Source of the DNA: Eumeta japonica
Lineage: Eukaryota; Arthropoda; Insecta; Lepidoptera; Psychidae
Length of the DNA: 64,000 bases
Direction of reading: 5' to 3'
Assembly: GCA_005406025.1 (NCBI GenBank)
Contig: BGZK01000209.1
Span: 62,001-126,000 of the forward strand
The notes beneath the pieces are model-generated. The model was not told where the DNA came from, searched no databases, and saw only the letters and a program-made list of their open reading frames with translations. The stretch's first letter is position 1; the number at the start of each line of letters is the position of its first letter. Below are positions 24,096 to 35,882 of this stretch, piece after piece. The translations under genes were made by a program, and so were the position numbers.

Positions 24096-24949
24096 GCTCA
24101 AACACACTACACGTGCTAATATTTGAAGGTTTCTCTCGATATTTCCATCATCGTGTTTTAATAGTGTACGTGTATAATAAAATTAAAGTTAAATTAATGA
24201 TTCTGACAAAAATGAAAAAAAAAATTAAATAATTACTTGTACGTAATAATGCTTAAGTCTCCACAAACTACTTGGCAGATATACTAAATTTAATAAGTTG
24301 ATAAATTCGTATCTTTAACCATTTAAGTTAACATTGTTTGTGTTGTCTGCTTAGCACGAAATTGTTTAATGTTTTTCATGCTGATATGGCATTTAACAAA
24401 AGGCGTAAATTCTTTAACAAATAATTAATCTTCATCGCTTAGACAATATGTTCTTACAAAAACCACGCCACCAACTTTAAACTCGGCCACTTTTCGTTTC
24501 CTGTTGTAGCGACTTGTACTTTTAAGGTGTGCATCTCATAATGAAACTTGTATATTAATTATAGAAAATAGTTACAAGGACTCCTAGATTTTCCTCGTAT
24601 GCATCACGAGGATGAAATATAATTTAATTATCTGTGTTATTATCTAGACAATAACTAACATACAACATTAGCTCTTGTCCCAGAAAAGATAGTTCAAATT
24701 TGTAAATCCCGAGTTCGATGATTATTAACAACGACTATTGGCTACGACAATAATTTTATTTATCTATCCACAGATGATGATGATCAAGTCTGTGAATAGA
24801 TGAAGTATTGACTTGAGATTTATATAAAGGCACAAAAGAAATATTGAAATTTTAATACATATTTTAAAAATTTATTTATTTATTCTGACGAAGAAAAGTT
24901 ACACATATGGAAATTTAAAATGAAAACCTTAAAAACGTGCATCTACAAA
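24096..24949. other. AT-rich intergenic DNA
   Basis: No gene supported. Short simple-sequence runs only. Confidence 0.4.
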
Positions 24950-26400
24950 ACTAATTACAAGTTCACCAAATAACATTTCATATTTAAACTATTTATATGA
25001 TTACTTATGAATTGTGGACCGTCATCAAGAAAAATCAAGGATTGTGTGCACAAGGAGCACACTGGTTTTCATATTTTTCGAGATCACATTAGCGTGGCCT
25101 TATGAATAGAAAATATCTAAACAGTGTTTTAAAAAACAACATGTGACTATTTAAATGGAAGTATTTTGTTTTGTAGGTTCGGGTTTTATATGAAATTACT
25201 ACTTTTACTACTAAATCACAATACATTGCTAGTCAAAGACAGCAAAGAGATAGTCGTTTATAGGTTTGTAAAATACTAAAATGTCCTGATGTTGTAGTAG
25301 TATGCTTATCTGAAATCAATTGTTCTCGTAACTCCTCAGAATCTACTTCTTTCCAATCAAGTACTGATAGTAAGGTTAGGATAGTTATTTCTTAGAAAGC
25401 GAAACTGTCTCTAATTTTTTGTATAATAGTTTGGATAAGTGCAAGTATTTAAGACAAACGTTATATCACTTTAAATACCATGGGTCTGTAGATATTGACT
25501 ACGGTATGGAGGCGCTATTCGCAGAAAACTGCGTTTCTGGAAAAAACGCCCGGAATAACTCTTCAGCTATAATTTATAAGAAAATCAAATGGTGATAGAC
25601 GAATTTCCCATTGAGCCAAAAGTCCGGTAGATTGTTAAGGAACAAAAACCACTTCAAAACTTTATCTGTGTGTTTTTTTGTAATAAGTTAGTTACACTTT
25701 GTACTTGATTACATGCAGTTCAGAAACAATAGGGTGTTCAACATAGTCGATTACCTCTGTTAACATTCCACCGATATTATATCTACCATTGTCTGTGTCT
25801 ATTTCAAAGAGAAGCTCATAGTCAGTGCATACTCTTAGTGGTGCCTTTACGTACGCTTCTTTTAGATTATTGAAATCTCAGTCAGCTTCTTCTGTACAAA
25901 CAAATCGTAGAAGATAGTTCATTCAATGGGCCTGTTGCCATACTATAATTAAGCACAAACGTCGGTTCCATGTAGCTGTACCCAAAAATAGTTTAAAGTT
26001 TTCAGTACTTTTGGGAGCAAGATAGATTAGAATCGCTTTGTGTTTTTCATTGTCTACATAATAATACACGTAAATCAATGACATCACAGAAAGACTTCAG
26101 CTTACTACGAAAAAATTTCGATCCTTCAAAAGCAATTTAAGGTTTGCGTTACGTAGTTTATTAAACACTCGAAACAAAAAGGACACGTGTTCGTTGAAAT
26201 CAAAGCTTACGACTATATTGTTATATCGCTTAGATCAGCGCATTCTCCACATTCGAACTCAGGATCAGTGAGTGACCAGAACGTTGTTGTGTACCTGAAG
26301 CATTGATTAACGCGAATGGCATATTTTTAAATCTTAGTACTTCTCTATTTGGAATGCAAAATGCTATTTTATTTCGGTTACCTTATTCACTTATATTTAT
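24950..26400 (-). mobile_element. Ty3/gypsy retrotransposon pol remnant
   Basis: The minus strand reads as a decayed gypsy-type pol in the correct order across frames. The reverse transcriptase finger/palm (KIAFCIPNREVLRF-KNMPFALINASG) is near 26260-26385. An RNase H-like segment (LLFEIDTDNGRYNIGGMLTE, EHPIVSELHVIK) follows near 25710-25820. The integrase zinc-binding region (REQLISDKHTTTTSGHFSIL, TYKRLSLCC) lies near 25235-25345, with a later CDLEKY-NQCAPC segment near 25045-25090. Stops and frameshifts are frequent. No LTRs or integrase catalytic core are identifiable, so only the central pol survives. Confidence 0.75.
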
Positions 26401-27679
26401 TTCCAATCTATATCCATCCCTCACACATTTCTTATGTATCCCGTTTCCATCTACCAACTTCTCTGCATGCTAGGAATCGAAACCGGAAATAACGAAAGAT
26501 AAAGTAAAAAATTTTGGGAATCCATGAAGTGTGAAAGGATATTCGGTAAAAACTAACTTCTTGATTACACGTTCTCGGTAACACTATATACCTTTCTTCC
26601 ACATGGACTATAAGATTAATGGGCTATCGAGGTAAGGTGAAACGCTGAAGTATGAAGTACTTATCGGAGGATCTGGATCATACCCAGGAAAGGAGCCCAC
26701 TTGCCGAGCTGCCCAATTTGTTGAGTCAGTCGGTCGTACCTTACAGGTCCTACCTACCTGCAATACAACCTACATTCCCAGTTATAACTGGACACTCTTG
26801 TTCACCTTACAATAGTATTACCAAGCTTTGTATTTATACACGAATATTGTACATAAATGTACATCTTAGTTATATCATTGTAATTTTTTTTTATTATAAT
26901 TCGGAATATCATCAGTCACCGTCACTCCCACATCACCATTCAAAATTGTACCCACACTTACGAACTAATATATTTCCTCCCTTTTTATAATTCATCCATT
27001 CGCTTGCTTTTTTATTTCTTTTGTTAGCAGACACTCAGAAGCTAGCTAAGTTGGGCCTAGCCCCGCGTTGCGTGTCAATATTCACTAAGAGTTTCAACCT
27101 TAACCTAATATATAATAAGATAGATATATTTCTGTATTGTTCTATCCACTATAGAAAGTTGACTACAAATCAGATTTTGGTAAGGTTGCATATAATGTCC
27201 TTCAGTGTCATTAGTAATTAATGAAAATTTATCATTACATAATTTATGTACCAATTCTACATGTATAAGAAAAGTTTCAAAAATGCTCAAAAACAAAACA
27301 TGTATACTTATATCCAATACAACGTTGTTTCACTCTCTGGAACAAATAACTCAGTAGCAGAAAACTACAGAAATTCTTGGTATCCAAATTTTCGCTCTTT
27401 CAGTTTCCCCGGAACATTTCCCTTTATATCATACCTAATCAGTCAATTAAATATTGGAAAAATTGAAAATAAATTGGACGAACGTGTTGGCAAATGATAT
27501 TTCCATCTTCATTACCAGAAAGAAATAGACGCGCGCAACAAAATTAATTGTGGCCCATCGAATTCACGTAAAACAATATACTAAATCCGACCTGATGTTT
27601 ACACTTTTCTAATAAATGTTTCCTCCCTCCTTTTTAAAAGATTGCTAAATTCTAATTCTAAAAATCTTCATTTTGTAGA
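26401..27679. other. Intergenic DNA, unassigned
   Basis: The 112-codon frame at 26652-26990 (starting MKYLSEDLDHTQERSPL) and the 83-codon frame at 27246-27497 have no recognisable domain. The first may belong to the upstream part of the gypsy remnant or be chance. No other signal. Confidence 0.3.
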
Positions 27680-29205
27680 TTATAATATAACACTTAAAAT
27701 ACATCCTAACGTATTTCAATAATTTACAGTCTTGTAATATTACCATTTTCTTTTAATTACCACTCATTTGTAGGGCAGTTATCACTCAAGAAGAACGAGC
27801 AAGAAACTGGAGAAGAAAATTGAGGATAGCTCTTCTCAAACCAAAATTATATAGAAATACAATCATACATAAAACTATTGCAAGAAAAATAAAAGTGTAG
27901 GAAACCGAGCTCATTGTAGCCCTTAAATATTCAGAGATTGTATATCACCATTTTGTGCAAAGAATTTGCTTAACAAATACTTAAAATTAGTGTAAGAGTA
28001 AATTTTATTCATTCTCAGGAATGTTATTAAACATGCATACAGAGAGTTCCCTAAATTAATTCGCAAACCTATGTAGTCGGCTAACATGTAAAGACAATTT
28101 ATTTTTATTTTTGATGTTAAAATTGTATCTATCAATATTTTTATAAAAGATTCTAAATTTATTCTTACGTATATCAAATTTTGTTAAATAAACTGCGATG
28201 TTACAATTAAAATTCCAATTCTTTGAATTAACTTCTAACAGGAACAAGAGTTTCCAGCCAATAAATCGTACGAAAATTCTATAAAAATCCGCAGCATCTC
28301 CCCGAAATAGAATGCCAATTAATATCAAGTTATAGAAACATCCAAAATAAACCAATCTGGCGGTTTTAATATCGGATACATTTCTTATTTTTTTAAATTG
28401 ATTATTCAGCAGAGTTAAACCATTTCGTCAACTCACTGATATGAATACCCCGTTTAAATTAATTATCTAAACTAACTCCCAGGAATACAATAACATACAC
28501 AAGCTCTAATTCCCCGTTTCTTATTAAAATAGTACCAAATCCATTTTTTACATTCACAAATGAGAATTTCACATAGTTTGTTTTCTTCCTATTGAAAAGT
28601 AATTATTTACACTAAACCATTTTTCAATTTTGTTGATAGCAATGTTCACATCTCATAATCGAGTTGATGTCTTTTATAAAATTTTGACAAATTGATTCTA
28701 TAATCTGCGAACAGTACTATCTCATGTACATCTTTAACAAGGTTAGGTACGTCATCAATACACACTAAAAACAGAAACGGACTGATAATCGATCTCTGTG
28801 TCACCCACATGCGAACTGCGGATTCAGATAACCTCATGTCATTGACATCGATCCTCTGAACTCTATTTGTCAAATATGATGTCAGAAGGTCGAGGGCACG
28901 GCCCGTGACTCCAAAATGATGTAGCTCCCTGATAACTATTTCGTGATTTACATAATCAAACGCCTTGGAGAGATCGCAAAACACTCCTATCGCATCCCGC
29001 TTATCCTCCCAGGCTTCAAAAGTTTTTTCCAAAAAGCTCAATATCAACATCGATTATTTAACAACCCTATGTGTAACCGTACTGTATTTTGGACATTTAA
29101 TTATTTCTGTAAAAATGTAGTAGAAGTTAATTTAGGATCAACTTTTCAAAAATTTTAATTAATGTTGGCAGTACAGATAAAGGCCGAACTAGCTTCCTAG
29201 CCCAG
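27680..29205 (-). mobile_element. Jockey-type LINE, 5'-truncated (reverse transcriptase to 3' end)
   Basis: On the minus strand from about 29205 downward the order is RPLSVLPTLIKIL, a QYGYT segment, then the open frame 28646-29050. That frame has the RT palm (DAIGVFCDLSKAFDYVNHE), LLTSYLTNRVQRIDVN, PFLFLVCIDDVPNL and a catalytic box FADY (FADD expected; second Asp lost). After a gap come LFRGDAADFYRIF and NFNIKNKNKLSLHVSRLHR (28056-28355) and the non-coding 3' tail to about 27680. This order and wording are those of insect Jockey-clade LINEs. Stops, frameshifts and the FADY substitution make it inactive. Confidence 0.85.
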
Positions 29206-29404
29206 GCTACGATTGCAACACGCAAATATTAGTCAAAACCGAAACCTAATAATTAATTAAAATAATTACATTTTTTAAAAACTATACAATTACTATTACT
29301 GTATTACTAAAACATATAACAATATTAGTAGTAATTTATAACCACTAATTATTCATTCTTTTAATTACATGTATTTTATTTTATTATATATTTATGAACC
29401 AAAG
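29206..29404. other. AT-rich spacer
   Basis: Nothing recognised. Confidence 0.4.
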
Positions 29405-29490
29405 TTGCTCATATTCACAAGCTATAGAAACAGCCAAAATAAACCAATCTGGCGATTTGGAAATCGGACAAATTTCTTATTTTTTCAATT
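29405..29490 (-). repeat. Short Jockey LINE fragment duplicate
   Basis: It nearly duplicates 28325-28400: GCTATAGAAACAGCCAAAAT followed by AAACCAATCTGGCG and TCGGA-A-ATTTCTTATTTTT. On the minus strand it reads ARLVYFGCFY, the same coding segment as in the neighbouring LINE. Confidence 0.7.
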
Positions 29491-29659
29491 GCTTTGTTAA
29501 TCTTTTACTTTAGTATTAGAAAGGAAAATCATAAAACACGAACTTGGTAAGTAGCCCTTCCGTCGAGTTAATAAGAAAGTGTATCAATAAAAAGACATCA
29601 TTCATAATATGTTCCCGTGGTTAATAAAATTTTCAAGTCATTGTGCAAAATTTGTACTA

Positions 29660-29738
29660 ATGGCTAGATGTTAGGATGGCTGGAAGAGTGAATAGCCGGA
29701 TGGATGGGCAGATGGGTGGATGGCTGGATAGGTAGATT
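29660..29738 (+). repeat. Short GGATGG-type minisatellite
   Basis: An imperfect run built on GATGG/GCTGGA units (GGATGGATGGGCAGATGGGT in the middle). Low copy and degenerate. Confidence 0.8.
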
Positions 29739-30117
29739 TTTGTGAGGTTGTTAGATGATACTCGGACAGACGATATAAAAAATTCAAATTTTGTCTGTGT
29801 ACACGGACACGGTTATGTAGATGGTCACATCACTGCCGGAAATGGTAAAAGAACGTCTGCCGGGCCAATTAATATCAAAATAATGTGTGATGTATTTAAT
29901 TATATAAAAATAAACTATAATTAAAAAATAAATAGATGACTTTGTAAGACGTTGTTAAAAATCTTTTATTTTATATAAAAAAAGTTCATAAACAATCGGC
30001 GCTACTAATTTAGTAAAGTTTTGTTTCACTATTATTACGAATTTTAAATCACATATAGTGATAATCGTTTAATGTTTCTGTCGCCTCTGTCCGATTTGCA
30101 CGTCCTATAATAAAATA
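29739..30117. other. AT-rich intergenic DNA upstream of receptor-like gene 1
   Basis: No gene supported. The 60-codon frame at 29742-29924 has no recognisable domain. A TATAATAAAATA-like element occurs at about 30106-30117. Confidence 0.4.
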
Positions 30118-30120
30118 TGA

Positions 30121-30153
30121 ACATCTGTGGAATTATCATTGGGGGCGTAACAT
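30121..30153 (+). promoter_or_regulatory. Upstream block conserved between the two receptor-like genes
   Basis: ACATCTGTGGAATTATCATT followed by GGGGGCGTAACAT here corresponds to ACATGTGTTAAAATTATCTA followed by TGGGGGCGTAGCA at 37681-37713. The GGGGGCGTA core lies about 64 bp before the ATG of gene 1 and about 68 bp before that of gene 2, while the sequence between core and ATG is barely alignable. It may be a core promoter/initiator or 5' UTR element retained since duplication. Confidence 0.55.
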
Positions 30154-30204
30154 TATGTAAATTGTTTTTCCTGCATACGTCGGAAAGTCAGTACAACGCG
30201 AACC

Positions 30205-31392
30205 ATGCTCCGGTTGACGATCCTGGTCATATGTTACACTGTTTTAATTGAAGCGGACCAATGCTCCGAAAAACCATACACGATAAAAGTTAAGCTAGAA
30301 AATGATTTGCTCAGCGCTTATCCGAACGTATATGAACCGCCTCTAAAGAACGCGACAGACGTAATAGAGGTCAGTGTTGAACTACACCCCGATTACTTCG
30401 AGCTGGACGTCCACGAAGAATATTTCCATCTCCACGCATGGCTTTTTCTCTACTGGACGGACCCGCACCTAAGTTGGAACCCGGCAAACTACGGCGGCAT
30501 AGAAGACATCACAATCGCCACCTACAAGGTGTGGGATCCGATGGGCATTATCGAGGATTATTCCGTAGACCACAGCAGCACATCTTCCATTTCGACGAAT
30601 TCTATAAATTCCCTAGGAGAAGTGACCTTCCGCACAAAGTTTACTGAAATAGTCAAGTGTGAAGTCAACGTGAAAAGGTGGCCGTACGACACGCAAATCT
30701 GTACATACATTTTCGGTGAGAGCATCACGGAACAAAAACACGTTAGATTTTACCTTTCGACGCCATCACAGGCTAGTTTCGTCCAACCGGGTCCCGGTTG
30801 GAAGTTGAACAGCGTGCAAATCACAGAACTGGATGTAGTTCATCCATGCGGCAACAACGAGGAGACTGTCTTTCACACCATAAAGTTCGTTTTCGAGATA
30901 AGAAGGGAAGCTGCCGGCATCGCGGCGATCATAGTCATACCTTGTTTGACGTTGGTGACGTTGAGTTTAGTGTCCCAACTGCTCGACCTAAATGAACATC
31001 CGCGTTTCGTTCTACTTCTCGTTAGTATTTACGGGCATTTTTAATTTTTACAAGTGATCTTCGGAATTATACCGACGCACGGCCGAGAGACGCCGCTAAT
31101 CATAATATTCATTTCTTCATCGATGACTATAACTTGTATCGTTCTGTTTACGTCTTTGTTTATGAAGAAAATGCACAACATGAATTTTCCTCTGCCGCAT
31201 TTGATAATTACGATCGAGCAGAAAGTAAAAAGGAATAAGCTTTGGGAAAGAATAGACAATGATGAAAGTGTTAGCTCTGAAACTTCACGAGATTCAGCGA
31301 AATTCGTAAATATAATGAACGGCATATGTCTGATGATATTCTTAATTGTATATTTAATACTGATAGTTACAACTTTACCTATGAGTTTTTGA
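30205..31392 (+). pseudogene. Divergent nicotinic acetylcholine receptor-like subunit 1, one in-frame stop
   Basis: A single-exon Cys-loop ligand-gated channel subunit. The ATG at 30205 opens a signal peptide (~residues 1-18). The ligand-binding domain contains WTDPHLSWNPANYGGI (~91-106), KVWDPMGIIEDYS (~110-122) and a Cys loop C152-(13 residues)-C166 with RWPYDTQIC. A glycosylation site NAT lies near residue 49. TM1 (~IAAIIVIPCLTLVTLSLVSQ) starts soon after REAAG, and TM2 begins FVLLLVSIYGHF. Codon 280 is TAA (31042-31044). Translation remains open in the same frame to TGA at 31390, encoding FLQVIFGIIPTHGR, TM3 (TPLIIIFISSSMTITCIVLF) and TM4 (GICLMIFLIVYLILIVTTL) with a short ~60-residue loop. 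Loop C has only one Cys (HPCGNN), so it is not an alpha-type subunit, and the WxPD box is altered. It is either a recent pseudogene, a truncated product, or a read-through gene. Confidence 0.85.
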
Positions 31393-31414
31393 ATACGACC
31401 AAAATTGCGTTGGA

Positions 31415-31420
31415 AATAAA
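31415..31420 (+). promoter_or_regulatory. Putative polyadenylation signal of receptor-like gene 1
   Basis: AATAAA lies 23 bp after the distal TGA of gene 1, which suggests the long frame through TM4, not the premature stop, was the ancestral coding unit. Confidence 0.5.
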
Positions 31421-32629
31421 TGATTATGTGTTACTATCTAGTATTTTTTTATAGTTTATTCAAAATTCTTTGTGTGATGGCCATTACATCAAAATATTTA
31501 AGACCATAACAACCGACAATTTAATACCTCTAATTCCTTCTGAACTCCATGCGATCAAAATTAATAGAAATTTTATAATTTATACTATTATGTATGTTAT
31601 TAAACACAACATCACTTAGTTAAAATATTTTTACCTTAATCAAACATGAACCTGACGAATCAGTCCTATATATCAAGCCTTGTCTTCGTCGGCATGTAAA
31701 TTTCTTTGGAAAATTCTTGTATTATACTACTATTTACAGCAAATGTAAATTATAATTCTTCTCGCATATTATGATGCAAGTGACCGTTCACTTCGTGTAT
31801 AACCAGAATCACAATTTTCTTCGGGTAAAATGTTATTATATTAAAATTATAAAATTACATAAAATTATAACAATTCTTAAATCATAATTTTTGTCAGAAG
31901 TGTGGTAGCCAAGAATACTTTTATTCCGAAAAAGAACGCCAAGTGAAAAGAATTATAATTTTCCAATCTGATCATTAGATGCAAAAACACTTAGTTAGAT
32001 ATATCTGGGATGAAACTCACGATTAATTATTTTATTTATTTCCCGAAACAATATACAAAATATACACAGTACACTATATACGTTTCCCATAAACATAAAG
32101 ATTTTATCTATACATAGTGCTGGGAAAAGAAACAAGACATATATTTATCTCAATATATGAGTTCATAAATGGATTACTTTTTTAAAAGTGGGCATTCAAT
32201 AGCGCCTAACCATTGTTAATCATCCTAATGTTTATTATATGTGAATTTTCAGTAATTTTTCATATTCATTAACTATTTTTTTAATAAGCTTGTACTTGCC
32301 TTGTTGCTCAAAATTGAATTTTTATATTCACTTGAAAGTTGATAAAAATATTTAATTGCAACATAATAAGAACTTTTACATTATCTCGATTTATTAATTT
32401 TGGACATTTTTTTGTCGAACATTTGGACAGTTATGTACCCTGATCGTCCGTCATAGTTATTGTATTGAAGCATACTATGGTCTTGATAATACAGTAAACT
32501 ATTTGATACAAATTTTTGGTTGTGTACTTTTAGTGGTATATTTTGCCCTACACCTAATTTTTTTAATGTTCTTCTTTGAATTAATATTAGTGGTTTAGTT
32601 ATATTACTGTAAGTACGCACCACCACAAA
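31421..32629. other. AT-rich intergenic DNA
   Basis: No gene supported. The minus-strand frame 32381-32626 (81 codons) has no recognisable domain and abuts the 3' tail of a LINE fragment. Confidence 0.35.
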
Positions 32630-33380
32630 TTTAAATTCAAATTCAAATTCATAATATTTTTATTTCATAGGTTACAAAATAACACTTGAAATACATCATA
32701 ATTTTTTTGGCGAATTTACACTTTACCGCTCATTCGGAAGGCAGTTTTACTTCAAGAAGAACGAGCAAGAAACTTAAGGGTAGCTCTTTTCTAATTTGCT
32801 CATACATAGCCAAAAGAAATACAATACCTGTAAGGACGAAACAGCCCGGTGAGAAGTCGAGCCGCTTATGCCCATGGATATTTGTCTTCTAAATATTCAG
32901 AAATTGTATAATACCCTTTTTTACTGAGTGATTGTTTAATAACACTCTTATATAGGGGTAAATCTAGTATATCTATAGGAACCTTATTGAATAAGCGCAC
33001 ACAAAGCCCTCTAAATGAATTTGTGACTTTACTTAGTCGACCAACATGTGAAATCAGTTTATTTTATTTCTAGTATTGAGTTTATGTCGACTACTATTTC
33101 TTTTAAACATTTCTAATTTTCTTTTACATATAATAAATTTTCATAAATGGATTGGGATGCCAGGGTTAAGATTCCAATTTCCTTAAACTTATTTCTAAGA
33201 GATGCACGAGGTCCGAGCTTGTAAATTGCGCGAACGGCCCGCTTCTGCAGCACGAAAACTCTATGAATATCTGCGGCGTTTCCCCAGAGCAAACAATAGT
33301 ATCACAAATTATTTCTATTTTTTTTAACAAAAGCACTTTCAATTTTTCAAATCGTAATGGACTAAGCTCATACATAACAA
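32630..33380 (-). mobile_element. Jockey-type LINE 3' fragment
   Basis: On the minus strand, 33166-33375 reads DTIVCSGETPQIFIEF, then (frame shifted) VLQKRAVRAIYKLGPRASLR and KFKEIGILTL. That is the region after the reverse transcriptase of the same Jockey family as 27680-29205. The 3' part contains the shared tail CTTCAAGAAGAACGAGCAAG (in + orientation near 32750-32770) and ends near 32640 in an AAATTCAAATTCAAATTC terminal repeat. It is severely 5'-truncated and inactive. Confidence 0.8.
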
Positions 33381-33570
33381 ATTCAAAGAATCCTTCTTCT
33401 CCGCCGCGTTCCTATTTTACGCGATTGCGACGCTTTCGTGACTAACTTCACAGCGGCAAAGTTTCGTGCGTTGTACTTTACTATGCCGTAGCGTATCGTA
33501 TGCGCGGTCGGTTGTTAATTTGCCACTTTAACATATTTTTTACATTGCATTATTTTTATTCTATAGTCAT

Positions 33571-33656
33571 TCAAAAAATATTTTTTGTTTAATAAGTGAG
33601 TACTGCTTCTGTGTTAGGAAGCAGTACTCAGTTATTACACAAAAAACATTTTTGAT
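33571..33656. repeat. 86-bp imperfect palindrome (hairpin)
   Basis: Arms of about 39 nt flank an 8-nt loop TGTGTTAG (33610-33617). The inner 13 bp (TGAGTACTGCTTC / GAAGCAGTACTCA) are perfect. The outer part has three mismatches and one single-base indel (TTTTTTG-T-TAATAA versus its partner). It could be a foldback/MITE remnant or encode a small hairpin RNA. Confidence 0.85.
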
Positions 33657-34349
33657 AAAGTTTTTATCAAACAATATAAACAATATAGGAAGGTATAAGG
33701 TCAAAAATGTACACCTACTCTAAAAATCACTGCATCACATTAAATAATTATTCAATGCTCAATTAGTGCTGTTCACGTATAAAAGAAAACTGTATTATTT
33801 TTTTTTACTTACTTAGACCTGCTACTATGATAGCCATAGTAAACTTCATTAGCATTCATTTAGTGCTATTTTATTTGCAAAAGGTTTTATCATATGTCAC
33901 TCTGACATCTGCCGCTTTAATATCTACCTCTTCGACGTGCAAAATGGCAGATGTCAATCTAAAACTGTCAAAGTGATAGACGTCCAAGCTCAGCTGTCAA
34001 AGTAACACATGTCAAGCTTTTTACTAGCAAAAACAGTTTTTTTCATTTTATAAACTTTGATGTCGCTTTCACACTTGTCTTCCGCACGTTCTATTTACTC
34101 CGAATTTACTTATATCTAAAGAATCGGGACAATGATTTTTATTTACTTTTCTTAATTCTAATTACATTTTGGTTTTTACATATGTTTCAAATTTTAACCT
34201 TATGAAATATGTATACTTTTATTGTTAAATATTTAATGCTCATTGTTACACCATTTCTTACTTACTCCTTATTTACATTTTATTATTTATTCGCATTTTC
34301 TATATTAATTATATTTTGACTCAAGCGTGTCGAATGTGTAACGAACTGT
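33657..34349. other. Intergenic DNA with scattered GATGTCAA motifs
   Basis: No gene. Between about 33890 and 34020 are several variants of CAGATGTCAA/AAACTGTCAAAGTGATAGACGT type. They resemble, in the same or opposite orientation, the degenerate tandem repeat at 34735-34995. Confidence 0.45.
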
Positions 34350-34497
34350 GTCTCACCGAAGGCTAACCAGTCCTAGCTTCCCATACCAGCTCCCTCCGTC
34401 TATAGCTCCCCGTTTCTGATACAGAGTCCTCCAGGTTTCTGTCTCCGGCTTCAGATATTATCAGTCCTAAGAAGGCCCTGCCGGTGGAACACCAGAT

Positions 34498-34773
34498 ATG
34501 GCCGCCAGAAGTAGACGGATCTTCGCCGATTGGACGACACAAGATATAGAACGAGAAGCAACTCTCAATGGTAAAATATCCAATATAGCGTTAGCCATAT
34601 ATGGACGATACCACATAATAGAAAGAGAGATACCGAGCAATAGCCCGGCGAAATCGCGAGCAAGGCACAAGACGAACACAGAAAATTACAGAGAGCACAG
34701 GACGCACATTCTCGCTGAAAAATACACATCTCAACGATGTAGATGTGAAAGTGACAGATACCAACGATACTGA
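34498..34773 (+). CDS. Unrecognised 91-codon open frame in a GC-richer block
   Basis: Starting at ATG 34498 the frame encodes MAARSRRIFADWTTQDIERE and then NGKISNIALAIYGRYHIIER. It is basic, with no membrane segment or domain I recognise. It lies in a C+G-richer block (34340-34700) that begins with TCTCACCGAAGGCTAACCAG. The 3' third runs into the degenerate GATGT-type repeat, which argues that the frame is part of a repeat rather than a host gene. It may be a fragment of an unidentified transposon. Confidence 0.2.
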   Translation: MAARSRRIFADWTTQDIEREATLNGKISNIALAIYGRYHIIEREIPSNSPAKSRARHKTNTENYREHRTHILAEKYTSQRCRCESDRYQRY

Positions 34774-34995
34774 TGTCAAAATTATAGATATTAGAGGGAC
34801 AACTGCCAATAACAGATGTCAAAAGGACAGATACCAACAAAGAGACGTGTCTGAACGACTTGTGTGAAGGTGACAACGGTCAAATACGCAGATGTCAAAG
34901 TGACGGATACCAACGTGACAGTTAAAGTGGCACATGTCAAAAATGACAGATATCAAAATAGAAATATTAAAGTGACAGATGTGACAGAGATTCAA
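34735..34995 (+). repeat. Degenerate tandem repeat built on GTGACAGATACCAA
   Basis: About ten imperfect occurrences of GATGTCAAAGTGACAGATAC-like units with irregular 18-40 bp spacing. The longest open stretch reads ADVKVTDTNVTVKV, reflecting the repeat. The same motif in scattered form lies 700-850 bp upstream. Confidence 0.6.
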
Positions 34996-35882
34996 ATTGA
35001 ATCAATATATACAATATATAGTGTTCACACAATACCCGTAATTATATGAAAAATACCAGATGCTCCTCACTCAAATGCTGCTGAGGCTTTAATTCGACCG
35101 CCGATCGGATTATTTTACGGAATTTAATTAAATTTATCGGAATTTAAACTACTAAAAGGTCTAAAGTATATCCCAAAGTAGTTTTTGGTGACCGTGATAA
35201 TTACTGCATGGAGGCGCTGCACTCGAATTTGCGATCGTATCGTACCGAAGAAAAGGCGGCGAATCATTGTTGGATTAGCAACGACGGCGACGGCGAGAAA
35301 ATTTTTGGAATGAAGGGTGCACCAGAGAGCTGACTTCCTAAGCGAGGTTTACCTGTTCCTTTATCAATTTTTCTATCCCTTGTAGCTTTCAATTTAATCA
35401 AACTCAGTCGATTTCGATAATATAATTTTTTTTGGATGGTAGTACTTTCTATGAAACCTATGAAATTTTTAATCTTTTTTACTTTTATGTTTTAAGATGT
35501 GGTTAAGAAAGTCAAATATAAAAAGTTCTGTAGTTACAATACAAAAACAGGAATTAATAGTTTTAGTAATTACATAAAAAATTGATATAACAAAACCGTT
35601 TTGAGATTTTTTTGTACGCCGTAAATAATATCTACAATTAATGTTTTTTTTTTTTTATATGCTTAAATTTCAACAATTACAAATAGCTCTCTGCTCCTCG
35701 ACCGCCGGGCACCGTGATCATGGAGTGTTAGCTATTGCAATCGAGTTAGCGACCGCTTGTCGGTCTATTGTTCTCGTGGGCACGCGGCTGGTTCATAGGT
35801 TTGCTGCATATAAAAGTGATTACATACATTTAATTTACTTTTTAGCAATATATACAATATTTCTTAAAGTTTTAATCGCTCA
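34996..35882. other. Unassigned DNA with GC-richer patches
   Basis: Two patches stand out: 35195-35350 (starting GCATGGAGGCGCTGCACTCG, with GACGGCGACGGCGAG) and 35690-35810 (CTCGACCGCCGGGCACCGTG to CACGCGGCTGGTTCATAGG). The second lies just upstream of the BEL/Pao gag remnant and could be the end of its LTR plus leader, but no second LTR copy is visible in the window. Confidence 0.3.

Noticed and set aside
30438..30995. +1 frame ORFs within receptor-like gene 1 (30438-30647, 30798-30995)
   Set aside because: Shadows of the main frame with arginine/histidine-rich translations and no domain.
32381..32626. 81-codon minus-strand frame next to a LINE tail
   Set aside because: No recognised motif; adjacent to the LINE 3' terminal repeat and compositionally like intergenic DNA.
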